Source: Phytohabitans rumicis
Lineage (GTDB): Bacteria > Actinomycetota > Actinomycetes > Mycobacteriales > Micromonosporaceae
Assembly: GCF_011764445.1 (NCBI RefSeq)
Contig: NZ_BLPG01000001.1
Location: forward strand, 1,302,001-1,366,000
Direction: 5' to 3'
Length of the DNA: 64,000 nt
Positions 7,418 to 17,288 of this stretch are shown one piece after another; the first letter of the stretch is position 1; each line of letters opens with the position of its first letter. The position numbers were made by a program, and so were the translations under genes. The notes beneath the pieces were generated by a model. That model ran no database searches. It was not told the DNA's origin and saw only the letters and a list, made by a program, of their open reading frames with translations.

Positions 7418-9340
7418 ATGGGCATGATCGATCGACGTCAACTACTTCAGGGAACCGCCGCGCTCGCCGTGACGACGACGCTGGTGACAGAAACACTCGC
7501 GGTGCCGCCCGCCGCGGCTCACGGCTCGGGTCGCGGACCGGGCGTGCTCGGCGAGCCGCAGCCGCTGGACGGACGCCCGTTCCCCGCCTACGACTACACG
7601 CGCGCCAACAAGCTGCCGAGGGAGATGACCGGATACTGGACGAAGTCGTTCGATGTCGACGGCCAGACCCGCACCGCGAAGGTCTACATCTCGCCCGAGA
7701 CACCCATCCGCTCCTACTACACAGTGATCGCGGTGCCCGATGGGGTGGATACGGCCGAGTTCCTCCAGAGGTCGTCGTGGGTCGACATCGCGGACCGGCG
7801 GGAGGAGGGGTTGTTCATCCTCGAGCCGGGTGAGGCCGGCTGGGGGAATCTTGAGGCCGAGGCGGCCTACGTCGAGGCGGCGATGGCCTTCTACCAGAGC
7901 AACCGGTACTTCTCGATCTTCGGCCTGCACTATCTCGTCGGGTACGGCGGCGGCGCTCCAGTGCTGGAGGCATGGGCGGTCGCGCATCCCCTGCGGGTCA
8001 TCAGCCAGGTGTACGTCGACTCCCCCGGCTTGAGCGCCGATTACTTGAGCTCTTATGCGGCGCGCGAGTTCGACGGCCAGACCGACGCGAGCTACACGAC
8101 CGTCGTGTTTCCGGATGGCTTCGACCTGATCCGGTACGACGAGACGGTCCTGCCGACCTGGTTCATCCACCCACAGCCGCGCTCTGTCAACGCGAGCCTG
8201 TCCTACTGGAAGCGAGCCAACGACACCGTCGACGCCGGCACCTCGGACCGGACCCTCGGCACGGTCTTCAAACAGCGGCGCCGGTCCGGCAGGTGGATGA
8301 CGTCGTACGCCGGGCCGATTTCCCAGGTTGCGGTCCAGAAGCGACCGATCAGCACCTGGAACAAGCTGAGCACCGATCACATCGTCGACTTCCTGACCGC
8401 ATACACCCGCTACGAGAACTTCTTTGCCTACGGCAACCAGCTCTTCGAACGTGCCGACTACACCCGGCTGGGCGTTCAGGTACGGACGATGACCATCGAA
8501 GGGTTCGTCAGGGAGTACCTCGTCCATGTCCCCCGATCCGCCCGCCGCCTCTGGCGGGACAAGGCGCCCGTCGTGTACGTGTGGCCCGGCAACAGCCAGA
8601 CCGACAAGATCTTCTTCGACGCCGCCCAGTGGTGGAAGGTCGCGGAACGGGAGGGCTTCATCCTCGTCACCGTTTGCGAGCAGTACAGCAACACCTCCAT
8701 CTCTGTTAGTCACCGCGACTCGGTCGCGTTCTTCCGGCAGCTGCGCGACGTGATGATCGACGAGTACCCCGTCGACCCGACCAGGTTCTACTCCACCGGG
8801 CAGTCGGCGGGCAGCCAGGTCACCCAGAACTTCGCGATCGCGTTTCCGGATTACTTCGCGGCGGTCGCTTCCACCTCCTTCACCGCCGCCCCGAATTCCT
8901 CGGGCGGCGTCAGCATGGACGGCGTGCAATACCCGGCCAGCGGGCAGGTGATCCCCAACTACCAGATCTACGGCTACGGTGACCTCGGCTTCCTCGCCGG
9001 TGGACTGTGGGACGACACGGAGAACAGTCTCGACGCTTGGGCGCGGTACCACCTCCATGCCAACGGCTTGGAGCTGTCCGATGTGGACGACCCCGATGGT
9101 GAGCGCGACGGCTGGCATGACCGCTTCCAGACCTGGACATGGCGCGATCCCGATACCGCGATGCCGGTGCTGAAGCTGACGAAGAACCTCTACCGCTCGC
9201 ACAACACCATGCCTGAGGAGTCACCGCTGCTATGGGACTTCCTCAGGCGCTACAGCCGCGAGGTCGACGCCCACGGAAAGGTGATCCGCTACTACAGCGA
9301 GTCAGGCTTCCGGCGTCCTCAAGACCGGAGGCGACTTTGA
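7418..9340 (+). CDS. Tat-exported alpha/beta-hydrolase esterase (PHB-depolymerase/feruloyl-esterase-like)
   Basis: Protein of 640 residues starting at the ATG with GGAGAGG ten bases upstream. It begins MGMIDRRQLLQG, a twin-arginine signal, with a cleavage-like PPAAAHG near residue 35, so it is exported folded. The C-terminal half holds the serine-hydrolase core: nucleophile elbow STGQSAGSQ with S463 and a candidate catalytic H595 in SHNTMPEES. The N-terminal half (about 60-330) also looks hydrolase-related (FGLHYLVGYGGG) but lacks a clear GxSxG, suggesting an internal duplication. Standing first in a hydroaromatic catabolic island, it may release quinate- or shikimate-type acids from esters; that substrate is inference. 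Confidence 0.7.
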   Translation: MGMIDRRQLLQGTAALAVTTTLVTETLAVPPAAAHGSGRGPGVLGEPQPLDGRPFPAYDYTRANKLPREMTGYWTKSFDVDGQTRTAKVYISPETPIRSYYTVIAVPDGVDTAEFLQRSSWVDIADRREEGLFILEPGEAGWGNLEAEAAYVEAAMAFYQSNRYFSIFGLHYLVGYGGGAPVLEAWAVAHPLRVISQVYVDSPGLSADYLSSYAAREFDGQTDASYTTVVFPDGFDLIRYDETVLPTWFIHPQPRSVNASLSYWKRANDTVDAGTSDRTLGTVFKQRRRSGRWMTSYAGPISQVAVQKRPISTWNKLSTDHIVDFLTAYTRYENFFAYGNQLFERADYTRLGVQVRTMTIEGFVREYLVHVPRSARRLWRDKAPVVYVWPGNSQTDKIFFDAAQWWKVAEREGFILVTVCEQYSNTSISVSHRDSVAFFRQLRDVMIDEYPVDPTRFYSTGQSAGSQVTQNFAIAFPDYFAAVASTSFTAAPNSSGGVSMDGVQYPASGQVIPNYQIYGYGDLGFLAGGLWDDTENSLDAWARYHLHANGLELSDVDDPDGERDGWHDRFQTWTWRDPDTAMPVLKLTKNLYRSHNTMPEESPLLWDFLRRYSREVDAHGKVIRYYSESGFRRPQDRRRL

Positions 9341-9354
9341 CGCGGGCCGGTCTT
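9321..9354. terminator. Hairpin over the esterase stop codon
   Basis: AAGACCGG (9321-9328) pairs with CCGGTCTT (9347-9354) around the TGA. Possible terminator or mRNA-stabilising stem; no T-run follows. Confidence 0.35.
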
Positions 9355-9392
9355 CCTTCGCCCGGTGACGCAGGCGTATAAGTAACTATCTA

Positions 9393-9399
9393 GTACGTT
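9393..9399 (-). promoter_or_regulatory. AACGTAC motif upstream of the dehydratase fusion
   Basis: The heptamer AACGTAC reads on the minus strand, 27 bp before the chosen start of the following gene. The same heptamer occurs in three other intergenic spots of this island (16181, 17201, 25084). Candidate operator half-site. Confidence 0.3.
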
Positions 9400-9425
9400 C
9401 GCTATCGCGGAAGGTGGACCGGTCT

Positions 9426-12159
9426 GTGACCGACTATCGGCTGGCCATCGCGACCGTCTGTCTCTCGGGGACGCTCGAGGACAAGCTGTCGGCGGCCGCG
9501 GCGGCGCGCTTCCAGGGCATCGAGCTGTTCGACAGCGACCTGATCGCGTCGTCGTGGTCGCCGCGCCGGGTGCGTCAGGAGTGTGCCCGGCGAGGGCTGT
9601 CGATCGACCTTTACCAGCCGTTCCGCGACTTCGAGGCGGTCGCTCCTGATGTCCTGGCGGCCAATCTCCGCCGGGCTGAGCGGACCTTCGACGTCCTCGA
9701 GGAGCTGGGCGCCGGGACGCTGCTGGTGTGCTCGTCGGTGTCCCCGACGCCGTGGACGACGACGACCTCGCCGCCGAACAGCTGCACGCCTTGGCTAGCC
9801 GGGCGCAGGCGCGCGGCCTGCGGATCGCGTACGAGCCTTTGGCCTGGGGCCGCTTCGCGAACACCTACGCACACGCCTGGCGGATCGTCCGACGTGCGGA
9901 CCATCCGGCGCTGGGCCTGTGCCTGGACAGCTTCCATGTGCTGTCGCGCGGCGAGAATCCGGCCGGGATCAGGGTCATACCCGGGGCGAAGGTGTTCCAC
10001 CTTCAGCTGGCGGACGCGCCGCGGTTGAACATGGACGTGGTCGAGTGGAGCCGGCACCACCGCCTGTTCCCGGGGTTGGGCTCGTTCGACCTCACGGGCT
10101 TCGTCGGCCACGTACTCGCCACCGGCTACGACGGGCCGCTGTCACTAGAGGTCTTCAACGACGTCTACCGGCAGGCGGATCCCCGGTACGCCGCGATCGA
10201 CGGCATGCGCTCGCTCCTCGCCTTGCAGGAGGCGGCCGGCGCGTCCGCGGCGCCGGCAGTGCGGGAGCGGCTCCAGCTCGGCGGCCTGCCGCCGGCGCCA
10301 TCCCTCGCTGGGCACGTGTTCACCGAACTCGCCGTCGACGCCGCCTCCGGGCCGGTCGTGGCCCGCACCCTGACCGCGCTGGGCTTCGCCCACACCGGCC
10401 AGCACCGTTCGAAACCAGTGCAGCTCTGGGAACAGGGGCGGGCCCGGCTACTGCTGAACTACGCACCACAAAGGACGGTCACGCCGGGCACGGCCACCAT
10501 CTGCGCCCTGGCGGTGGAGAGCGCCGACCCTGTCGGATCGACGCGCCGGGCCGAGCGCCTGCTCGCCCCGGTGCTGCCGCGCCTTCGCCAGCCCGAGGAG
10601 GCCGAGCTCACATCCGTGGCTGCCCCTGACGGGACCGCGGTCTTCCTGGTCCGCACCGGCGCGGAGAGCGAAAGCTGGCTTCAGGACTTCGTTTCCACCG
10701 GTGCCGAGACGTCCGGTGCGGGTCGCATCGCAGACACCGACCACGTCTCGCTAACCGACTCGGTCGACGATTTCGACGAATCCACCCTGTTTTACCGAGC
10801 GGTTCTCGGTCTGCACGCGGGCCAGACCACCGAGATCGCCGCACCCTTTGGACTCATTCGGAGCCGGGCCGCCACCGACCCGGCCGGGCGAGTCAGGATC
10901 ACGCTCAGCACGGCACCGCTGCGGCGCGGTGACTGGGCGCCGGCCATCCCGAGCCCGCAACATGTCGCGTTCAGCACCGACGACGCGATCGCCAGCGCCA
11001 AAGCCGTACGCGCGCTCGGCGCGCCGATCCTGAAGATCCCGGACAACTACTTCGCCGATCTCGACGCCCGCCTCGCCCCGCCAGCAGACCTACTGGCGGC
11101 CTTGCGGGAGAACTCGATCCTCTACGACCGGGACGAGCAGGGCGCGTACCTGCATTTCTACACCGAGATGCTCGGCTCCCGGGTCTTCTTCGCGGTTGTG
11201 CAACGCATCGACGGGTACGCCGGTTACGGCGACCCTAGTGCTCCGGTACGCATGGCCGCCCATCGGGAGCGCCGGCTGATCGCGCTGCGGGACACGTCGT
11301 CGCCGCGCGGCGACGAGCGGCACGAGTATTCGCTTGCCCATCTGACGGCGCTGAGCCTGTCTCCGCCGGAGCTGGTCGACGCGGCCGCCGAGGCCGGCTA
11401 CCGGTACGTGGGGCTGCGGCTGACCCGTGTGACGCCGCAGGAGCCGCACTATCCGCTGGCTACCGATCCGGCACTGATGCGCACCACCAAGGTGCGTCTC
11501 GCCGCGACCGGTATCGAGGTCCTCGACATCGAGCTGGCCCGGATCAGCCCGGACGAGGACCCGAAGGACTTCCTGCGGTTCCTCGAGGCGGGGGCGGAGC
11601 TCGGGGCGCGCCACGTCATCACGCAGCTGCCCGATCCCGATCGCGCGCGCAAGACCGACCGGTTCGCGCGGTTGTGTGAGCTGGCGCGACCGCTCGGCCT
11701 CACGGTCGACCTCGAGTTTCCATCGTGGACGGAGACGCCTGACCTGCGCGAGGCGGTGCGTGTACTGCGCGGAGCCGACCAGCCCAACGCCGGGATCCTG
11801 GTTGACCTGCTGCACTTCGCCCGGTCCGGCTCCAGCGTGGCCGACCTTCGCCAGCTGCCCGCCGAGTGGTTCCACTTCGTCCACGTCTGCGACGCGCCAC
11901 CAGGGGTTCCCACGACCAACGAGGGCCTCATCCACACCGCGCGGTTCGAGCGCCTCGTCCCAGGCGAAGGCGGTATCGACGTACACGGAATCCTCGCGGC
12001 CCTGCCTCCTGGACTGCCGTACGCGCTGGAGATCCCCGAGCGACGCTGGTCGCCCAGGTGGGCGGAAAGGAGCATGCCCGCATGTCACTCGCGGCCACCC
12101 GTGACTTTCTCGACCCGGAGCGCGCCTTGTCAGAGCCCGGAGCTCAGCAGATCCGCTGA
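9426..12159 (+). pseudogene. 3-dehydroshikimate dehydratase / HPPD-like / TIM-barrel fusion, two apparent frameshifts
   Basis: Three domains follow one another in about 911 residues. First, a sugar-phosphate-isomerase-like TIM barrel (IELFDSDLIA, LCLDSFHVLS, LSLEVFNDVYRQ) of the 3-dehydroshikimate dehydratase type, which makes protocatechuate. Second, a glyoxalase/4-hydroxyphenylpyruvate-dioxygenase-like half (DHVSLTDSVDDF, ending YLHFYTEMLGSRVFFAVVQR). Third, another xylose-isomerase-like barrel (LGARHVITQLP, AGILVDLLHFAR). The reading frame slips near 9743 (VSP to DAVDDDD) and near 12037 (LEIP to ATLVAQVGG). Both sites are TCCCCGA and each is repaired by one extra base. Two-domain bacterial versions are known; the third domain is unusual. 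Start at GTG 9426 is chosen for spacing from GGAAGG. The 3' end overlaps aroE by 30 bp, tail to tail. Confidence 0.7.
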
Positions 12160-12984
12160 GTGGGCACGCATCGCCTCCGCGTCCGCCGGCCGTCCGGTGA
12201 AATGCTCAAACGCCACAGCGGCCTGGTAGGCGTTCATGCCACCGCCGTGCAGTGTCGGTGCCCCGACGGCACGGGCGGCGCGGAGCAGGGGGGTGTCGAA
12301 CGGCCGATACACGATGTCGGCGACCCACATGTCCCTTCGCAGGTCGGATTCCGGCACCGGTGACCCGGGATGATGCGCCATCCCCACCGGGGTGGTGTTG
12401 ACAACACCATCGGCCTTCGCCAACGTCGCCGCCAGGTCGTCCGGTGCCCCCACGGCGATGCGTTCCGCGCCGAACTCCGCGGTTAGGGCGCTAGCGAGCC
12501 GAGTCGCTCTGGCACGGTCGAGGTCTACGAGGGTGAGGTGCCGAACGCCGAGCGCCAGCAGGGCGTGCGCGACCGCGCTGCCGGCACCGCCCGCGCCGAG
12601 CTGCACGACATCGTCCCGCCGTGCGTCGGCGAAGTCTTGGGCGAAGCTGCGCGCGAACCCGGGGGCGTCCGTGTTGTAACCGCGGGTGGCGCCGTCGTCG
12701 AACACGACGGTGTTGACCGCCCCGAGCACCGCGGCCTCGCGGGACAGTTCGTCCAGGTGTCTCACGACGTCCTGCTTGAACGGGTGCGTGATGTTCAGAC
12801 CCCGGTAGCCGAGCGTGCGGGCCCAACGTAGGAGCTCTGGAAGGTCGCCGGCTGCCAGACCGCGTTCAGCCGAGTCGATGGTCGTGTAGCAGAGCCGGAT
12901 CCGTTGCCGGTCTGCTTCCGCCTGATGGAGCAGGGGTGCGTGTGATCGCTGGATGCCCTCGCCGACCAGTCCGATCAGGACCAT
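12130..12984 (-). CDS. aroE: Shikimate/quinate dehydrogenase (AroE family)
   Basis: Protein of 284 residues. The substrate domain starts GLVGEGIQRSHAP, with the catalytic lysine in NITHPFK (K70) and an aspartate in YNTDAPG (D106). The NAD(P) site is LGAGGAGSAVAH (129-140). It interconverts shikimate and 3-dehydroshikimate, or quinate and 3-dehydroquinate, using NAD(P). Its position at the end of a TRAP-transporter operon, opposite the dehydroshikimate dehydratase fusion, argues for a catabolic rather than biosynthetic role. The ATG start has a GGGAGAGG-type ribosome-binding site just upstream. Confidence 0.85.
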   Translation of the reverse strand: MVLIGLVGEGIQRSHAPLLHQAEADRQRIRLCYTTIDSAERGLAAGDLPELLRWARTLGYRGLNITHPFKQDVVRHLDELSREAAVLGAVNTVVFDDGATRGYNTDAPGFARSFAQDFADARRDDVVQLGAGGAGSAVAHALLALGVRHLTLVDLDRARATRLASALTAEFGAERIAVGAPDDLAATLAKADGVVNTTPVGMAHHPGSPVPESDLRRDMWVADIVYRPFDTPLLRAARAVGAPTLHGGGMNAYQAAVAFEHFTGRPADAEAMRAHSADLLSSGL

Positions 12985-13021
12985 GGCCACCTCTCCCGGT
13001 GGGGTCGTTGGGACGCCCCTT

Positions 13022-13050
13022 GTGAAGGGCCGGGCAGGCCGGCCCTTCAC
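13022..13050 (-). terminator. Intercistronic hairpin between dctP and aroE
   Basis: GTGAAGGGCCGG pairs perfectly with CCGGCCCTTCAC around a 5-base loop, with no T-run. Stems at this place often protect or attenuate operon mRNA so the binding protein is made in excess. Confidence 0.5.
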
Positions 13051-13070
13051 GTAGGCGCTGGCGGTCGCGG

Positions 13071-14105
13071 TCAGGCGGCTGCCCGGACGCTCTTGTAGAG
13101 CTCCAGGTCGGCGCCCTTGTAGAAGGTGTTGAAGTACGCCTCGGCCTTGCTGATGAACGCCTGGCGGTCGACCTGGTCGATCTCCACCACGGTCCGTCCC
13201 GACTCGGCGCGCCATCCGTCGAGCACCTTCTTGGTCTCGTCGTCGACACACTTGCGGTTCTCTGCCCGGATGTCCTTGACCGCCTTGAATAGGGCGTCCT
13301 TCTGGGCCTGGCTCATCTTGTCCAGTGTCTTGTCCGACATGACGACATAGTGCGTGCCGACCTGGTGGTTGGTCAGGCTGGCGACCTTGAGGATCTCGTC
13401 GAACTTTTGCGCGTGGGTGGCGACGACCGGGTTTTCCTGTCCTTGGGCGACACCCTGCTGCAGCGCGAGGTAGAGCTCCTCCACCGCGATGGCGACGGCG
13501 TTCGCGCCGAGCGCCTTGGCATTGGCCAGGAACTGTGGCGTGTTCGGGAAACGGATCTTCAGACCGGCGAGGTCGTCCGGCTTGCGGATCGGCTTCGTCG
13601 CGGTAAAAGTCCGCATACCAAAGTACCAAGCGTCCACAATGGTGGTATCGGTTGCGGTGTTGAACTCCTTGAAGAACGGTTCGCCATTCTGGTCGATCCA
13701 CTTGAAGAAGTGGTCAACGTCGTTGAAGACGTACGCCGCGTCGAGGACACCGATCTTCGGGAAGGCGGTCGACATCGCCGACCCCCCTTGCAGGTCGATG
13801 TCGATGTCTCCGACCTGCACGCTGGCGAACCGTTCCGCGTCGGGGCCGAGTTGGCTGTTCGGGAACAGGTCCAGGGTGAGGTTGAGGTTCTGCGCTTCGA
13901 CGCGCTCCTTGAGCAGCTTCATTCCACAGTAGAAGTTGGGTTGCGTCTCGGGCTGGGAGCTACCGATCTTTAGTGTCACGCGGGGGTTCTCGCCGGCCGC
14001 GGTCGGCGCGTTGTCCTTCGTGGAGCAGCCGGCGGCGAGGACGAGTGGCATGGTGAGGGCGAGTGTGGCAGCGAGCCGGCGCCAGCCGGCGGGTTCTGGA
14101 TACAT
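13071..14105 (-). CDS. dctP: TRAP transporter substrate-binding lipoprotein (DctP)
   Basis: Protein of 344 residues with a lipoprotein signal: MYPEPAGWRRLAATL, hydrophobic stretch, lipobox LAAGC with C27. Typical DctP phrases follow: GSSQPETQPNFY, FPNSQLG, GLKIRFPNTPQF with the conserved arginine that usually binds a carboxylate, and GVAQGQENPV. It captures an organic acid outside the membrane and hands it to the DctQM permease. A strong GAGGAGAGGGAG ribosome-binding site precedes the ATG at 14105. The ligand is probably a carboxylated hydroaromatic compound, given the neighbouring aroE. Confidence 0.88.
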   Translation of the reverse strand: MYPEPAGWRRLAATLALTMPLVLAAGCSTKDNAPTAAGENPRVTLKIGSSQPETQPNFYCGMKLLKERVEAQNLNLTLDLFPNSQLGPDAERFASVQVGDIDIDLQGGSAMSTAFPKIGVLDAAYVFNDVDHFFKWIDQNGEPFFKEFNTATDTTIVDAWYFGMRTFTATKPIRKPDDLAGLKIRFPNTPQFLANAKALGANAVAIAVEELYLALQQGVAQGQENPVVATHAQKFDEILKVASLTNHQVGTHYVVMSDKTLDKMSQAQKDALFKAVKDIRAENRKCVDDETKKVLDGWRAESGRTVVEIDQVDRQAFISKAEAYFNTFYKGADLELYKSVRAAA

Positions 14106-14173
14106 CAGGACTCCCTCTCCTCTCAGGTTAGGGATGACTTGTTCCGCTGGGCTTTGGGGGAAATCGAAGAAGG

Positions 14174-15454
14174 TCAGAATCCGAGCACGCCGGGGAGCCA
14201 CAGGGAAACGATGGGGAACGCGGTGATGAGCACGAGCACGGCGACCAGCGGGATCAGGAATGGGATGATCCCGTGGAACACCTCCTCGACCGGCCTTCCG
14301 GTGACTGAGCTGGTGATGAAGAGGACGCTGCCCACGGGTGGGGTCAGCAGACCGATCATCAGGTTGATGATCATGACCACACCGAAGTAGACCGGGTCGA
14401 CCCCGAGGTCAGTGGCGATCGGCAACAGCACCGGCACGGCCACGAGGATGACGGCGGTCGCGTCGATCGCGGTGCCCAGGATGAGCAGGACGATGTTGAC
14501 CAGGATCATGAAGACCCATGGACTGTCCGATATGGACGTGATGAGCTCGGCAATGTCCCTGGACACGTGGGCCCGGGTCAGGAGCAGACCCAGCAGCGCG
14601 GCCGAACCCAGGATGAGCCCGATGCCGCCGGTGATGGCGGCCGTCTCACGCAGCGACTGCAACAGCACCCGGAGCGTCAGCGTACGGTAGATCAGGCCGA
14701 GCACGAGCATGAGGAGCACGGCCACCGATGCGGCCTCGGTCGGGGTGAAGGTGCCCGACAGGATGCCACCGAGCAGGATGACCGGGACGAAGATCGGTCC
14801 GATGGTGCCGATCGCCGCGGCGCGAAACCGCTGGCCGTCGAACGGCACGGAGGTCAGGTCCGGGCGGCGCGCGGTCCAGATGAAGACGTACACGCAGAGG
14901 CCGACCGCCATGAGCAGCGCCGGGACGACCGACGCGGCGAAGAGGGCACCGGTGGAGACCGTCGCCGTCGCGGCGTAGATCACGGCGGGGATGCTCGGCG
15001 GCATGACCGGACTGATGAGCGACGACGACGCGGTCAGGCCGGCGGCGAAACGGTACGGGTAGCCCGCCTTCACCATGTGCGGGACCTCGATCTTGCCCAG
15101 TCCCGCCACGTCGGCGAGCGCCGACCCGCTCATCCACGAGAAGCCGACCGCGGTGCCGATGTTGACGTACGCGAGGTTGCCCCGGACCCGGCTCAGCCCC
15201 GCCAGGCAGAAGTCGTAGAGCCGGTCGGCGATGCCGAGCCGGTTGGCCATAACGCCGACGAGGATGAACAGCGGGACCGCCAGCAGCGGGAAGCTGTTGA
15301 GGCCGTCGAACGTGGTCTTCAGCGCGAAGCCGCCGGAGTTACCGTCGGCGAGCGCATACCACAAGCTGGGTCCGATGAACGCGAGCCCGACCGGCACCCG
15401 GATCAGCATCAGGAGGGCGATGACGACACCGACCATCCAGAGCTCGAGGATCAT
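14174..15454 (-). CDS. dctM: TRAP transporter large permease (DctM)
   Basis: Membrane protein of 426 residues with about twelve hydrophobic segments. Family phrases are visible: PLFILVGVMANRLGIADRLY, GSALADVAGLGKIEVPHM, ISPVMPPSIPAVIYA and NLMIGLLTPPVGSVLF. It is the ion-coupled channel subunit that imports the acid delivered by DctP. Its start overlaps the stop of dctQ (ATGA). dctP and aroE follow on the same strand, so the four genes form one operon. Confidence 0.9.
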   Translation of the reverse strand: MILELWMVGVVIALLMLIRVPVGLAFIGPSLWYALADGNSGGFALKTTFDGLNSFPLLAVPLFILVGVMANRLGIADRLYDFCLAGLSRVRGNLAYVNIGTAVGFSWMSGSALADVAGLGKIEVPHMVKAGYPYRFAAGLTASSSLISPVMPPSIPAVIYAATATVSTGALFAASVVPALLMAVGLCVYVFIWTARRPDLTSVPFDGQRFRAAAIGTIGPIFVPVILLGGILSGTFTPTEAASVAVLLMLVLGLIYRTLTLRVLLQSLRETAAITGGIGLILGSAALLGLLLTRAHVSRDIAELITSISDSPWVFMILVNIVLLILGTAIDATAVILVAVPVLLPIATDLGVDPVYFGVVMIINLMIGLLTPPVGSVLFITSSVTGRPVEEVFHGIIPFLIPLVAVLVLITAFPIVSLWLPGVLGF

Positions 15455-16014
15455 CGGACCTCCGCCGAGTCGAAGACGGGATCGGGCTGGTTGGCTTGGA
15501 AGATGCGCACGATCGCCCGCATGGTGCCGGAGAGGAACCCCACGAGCGGGAACGCGTACATCGCCCAGATCGGGATCTCCAGAGCGGCCGTCCGGCGGTT
15601 GGGATAGGCCCGGATCAGCTCGTAGGCCTCCCAGACCAGCACCGCGCAAATGATCGCGGTGCAGGCGGCGGAGACGGCTTTGACGACGACCAGCGCCCGC
15701 CCCTTGGCAACGTAGTCGATGATCTGGATCGTGATGTGGCCGTTGTTGCCGATCAAGTAGCCGACCATGACGAACGTCAGGACGATCAACGAGTAGCTGG
15801 CCGCCTCCCCGACCTCCGGCCAGTTGAGGGCCGGCACATACCTGCTGACCACCTGCCAGAGCACACTGACGAAGATGACCACGACCATGGCGCAGCCGAT
15901 CGCCAGCTCGACCGACGCCCACACGCGCAGGAACTTCGGCTCGGGCCGCCGCGGGATCTGCTCGACGGCATCCGCCGCGGAGTCATGCTCGACCAGTGGC
16001 TGCTCGCCGGTCAT
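15451..16014 (-). CDS. dctQ: TRAP transporter small permease (DctQ)
   Basis: Protein of 187 residues with a cytoplasmic N-terminal tail (about 1-30) and four membrane segments (about 33-55, 68-90, 106-128, 146-168). The second begins after the family-typical NWPEVGEAASYSLIVLTF. It bridges DctP and DctM. First gene of the dctQ-dctM-dctP-aroE operon; its promoter should lie in 16015-16268, shared with the divergent IclR gene. Confidence 0.85.
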   Translation of the reverse strand: MTGEQPLVEHDSAADAVEQIPRRPEPKFLRVWASVELAIGCAMVVVIFVSVLWQVVSRYVPALNWPEVGEAASYSLIVLTFVMVGYLIGNNGHITIQIIDYVAKGRALVVVKAVSAACTAIICAVLVWEAYELIRAYPNRRTAALEIPIWAMYAFPLVGFLSGTMRAIVRIFQANQPDPVFDSAEVR

Positions 16015-16180
16015 GGACCGTCACTCCCCACGCGGGACGAGCGCGCCGGCCCGCGCTGCCGGTGGCAGAGGGCAGATGTCGTCACTGTTTGCCTCGCTCT
16101 CCGCTGAAACGCCGGCGGCCGGCCGACTCGACCGCGAACCGCTAGTCGGACCTGCTGACCCACCTAGCGGACTGCGTGTT

Positions 16181-16193
16181 AACGTACGGGCGC
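16181..16193 (+). promoter_or_regulatory. AACGTACGGGCG operator candidate between dctQ and the IclR gene
   Basis: TAACGTACGGGCG starting at 16180 is repeated base for base near 25083, in another divergent promoter region of the same island. Likely binding site of the IclR or TetR regulator. Confidence 0.4.
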
Positions 16194-16268
16194 CCGCCGC
16201 TTCTGGCAAGACTTCGAGTCCAGACCGTTACGGATGTGTGAAAACGGCGCCCTGGTAGGAGAATCGCG

Positions 16269-17141
16269 GTGCTGCGTGATTCGATGGTTCGCCCGGCGGC
16301 ATCCACCGGGCGGCGAGGAGAGTGGGAGAGCGTGGAGTCGCCCATCAGGCAAGGTGCTCCGGCGGAGCAGCCACCGGCGGCGGACGGCGGCGACGCGCAG
16401 GGGGTGCGCAGCGTGCAGCGCGCGTTGGACATCCTCGCGCTGCTCACCGAGGATCGGCCGACCATCACCGTCCGAGAGATCGTCGACGCGACCGGCCTGG
16501 CGAAAACCACGGTGCTGCGCATGGTGTCGACCCTGGAACAGAATGGCCTGCTCTGGGCCACCGCCGGCGGATACATGGCCGGGCCGGGCCTCTGGCGATG
16601 GGCACACCTCGTCCAACGGACCTGGGAGCTGCCGCCGGACACCCAGCGCAGCATGCGGGAGCTCGCCGCGCGACAGCGCGAGACCGTCAACGTCTACGTC
16701 GCCCGCGACATCTACCGGGTGTGCATCGCCCAGCAGGAAGGCCCCCAGCCGCTGCGTCACGTGGTGCACGTCGGCGACGAGCTGCCCATGTGGGCGGGGG
16801 CCTCGGCGAAGGTCCTGCTGCGCGATGCCAGCCCCAGCCTGTTGGAGCGCATCGCACGGAGTTCGCCCTACGGCCCGAAGCACGTCAAGCGACTGCGGGA
16901 GTGGATCGACGAGGCCGCGGTGAAGGGGTACGCCGAGAGCCACGGCGAGCGCGAGGACGGCCTGTCCGCTGTCGCCGCCCCGATTCTCGGCGGGTCCGGA
17001 CGGGTCATCGCCGCGCTGGGACTCAGCGGACCGACCATCCGCTTCACCGAGACCCGCGTCGCCGAGTTCGCCGCCGAAGTCACGCAGATGGCACGCCGGA
17101 TGTCCGAACGGGGCTTCACGCATCCGTTCGGCGGAAGCTAA
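16269..17141 (+). CDS. IclR-family transcriptional regulator
   Basis: Protein of 290 residues. The winged helix-turn-helix lies at about 46-105 (VRSVQRALDILALLTEDRP, then REIVDATGLAKTTVLRMVSTLEQNG). The effector-binding domain follows (VNVYVARDIYRVCIAQQEG, MWAGASAKVLL, GYAESHGEREDGLSAVAAPI). GTG at 16269 is chosen because AGGAG lies seven bases upstream. It is divergent from the TRAP/aroE operon. IclR proteins commonly control aromatic-acid and quinate/shikimate breakdown (PcaR, PobR, QuiR types), so it probably governs this island. Confidence 0.9.
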   Translation: MLRDSMVRPAASTGRRGEWESVESPIRQGAPAEQPPAADGGDAQGVRSVQRALDILALLTEDRPTITVREIVDATGLAKTTVLRMVSTLEQNGLLWATAGGYMAGPGLWRWAHLVQRTWELPPDTQRSMRELAARQRETVNVYVARDIYRVCIAQQEGPQPLRHVVHVGDELPMWAGASAKVLLRDASPSLLERIARSSPYGPKHVKRLREWIDEAAVKGYAESHGEREDGLSAVAAPILGGSGRVIAALGLSGPTIRFTETRVAEFAAEVTQMARRMSERGFTHPFGGS

Positions 17142-17200
17142 CGGGTCAGTCCTCGCCGCACACACGGTCAAGCACCTCCCGACCGTTGTTATACGAACTG

Positions 17201-17207
17201 GTACGTT
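17201..17207 (-). promoter_or_regulatory. AACGTAC motif between the IclR and TetR genes
   Basis: AACGTAC on the minus strand within an AT-rich patch (TTATACGAAC next to TACGTTAG), 82 bp before the TetR start. Candidate autoregulatory operator. Confidence 0.3.
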
Positions 17208-17288
17208 AGTTAGTCATCGGTTGGTGTGAAAGTCAAGAGGCGTGGCAAGCTCGTTCTCGCCGCGACCGAGTCGACATCGGAGGATGGG

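Noticed and set aside
7442-9202. Long minus-strand frame of 586 residues opposite the esterase
   Set aside because: Antisense shadow of a GC-rich gene; the plus frame has a signal peptide, ribosome-binding site and catalytic motifs.
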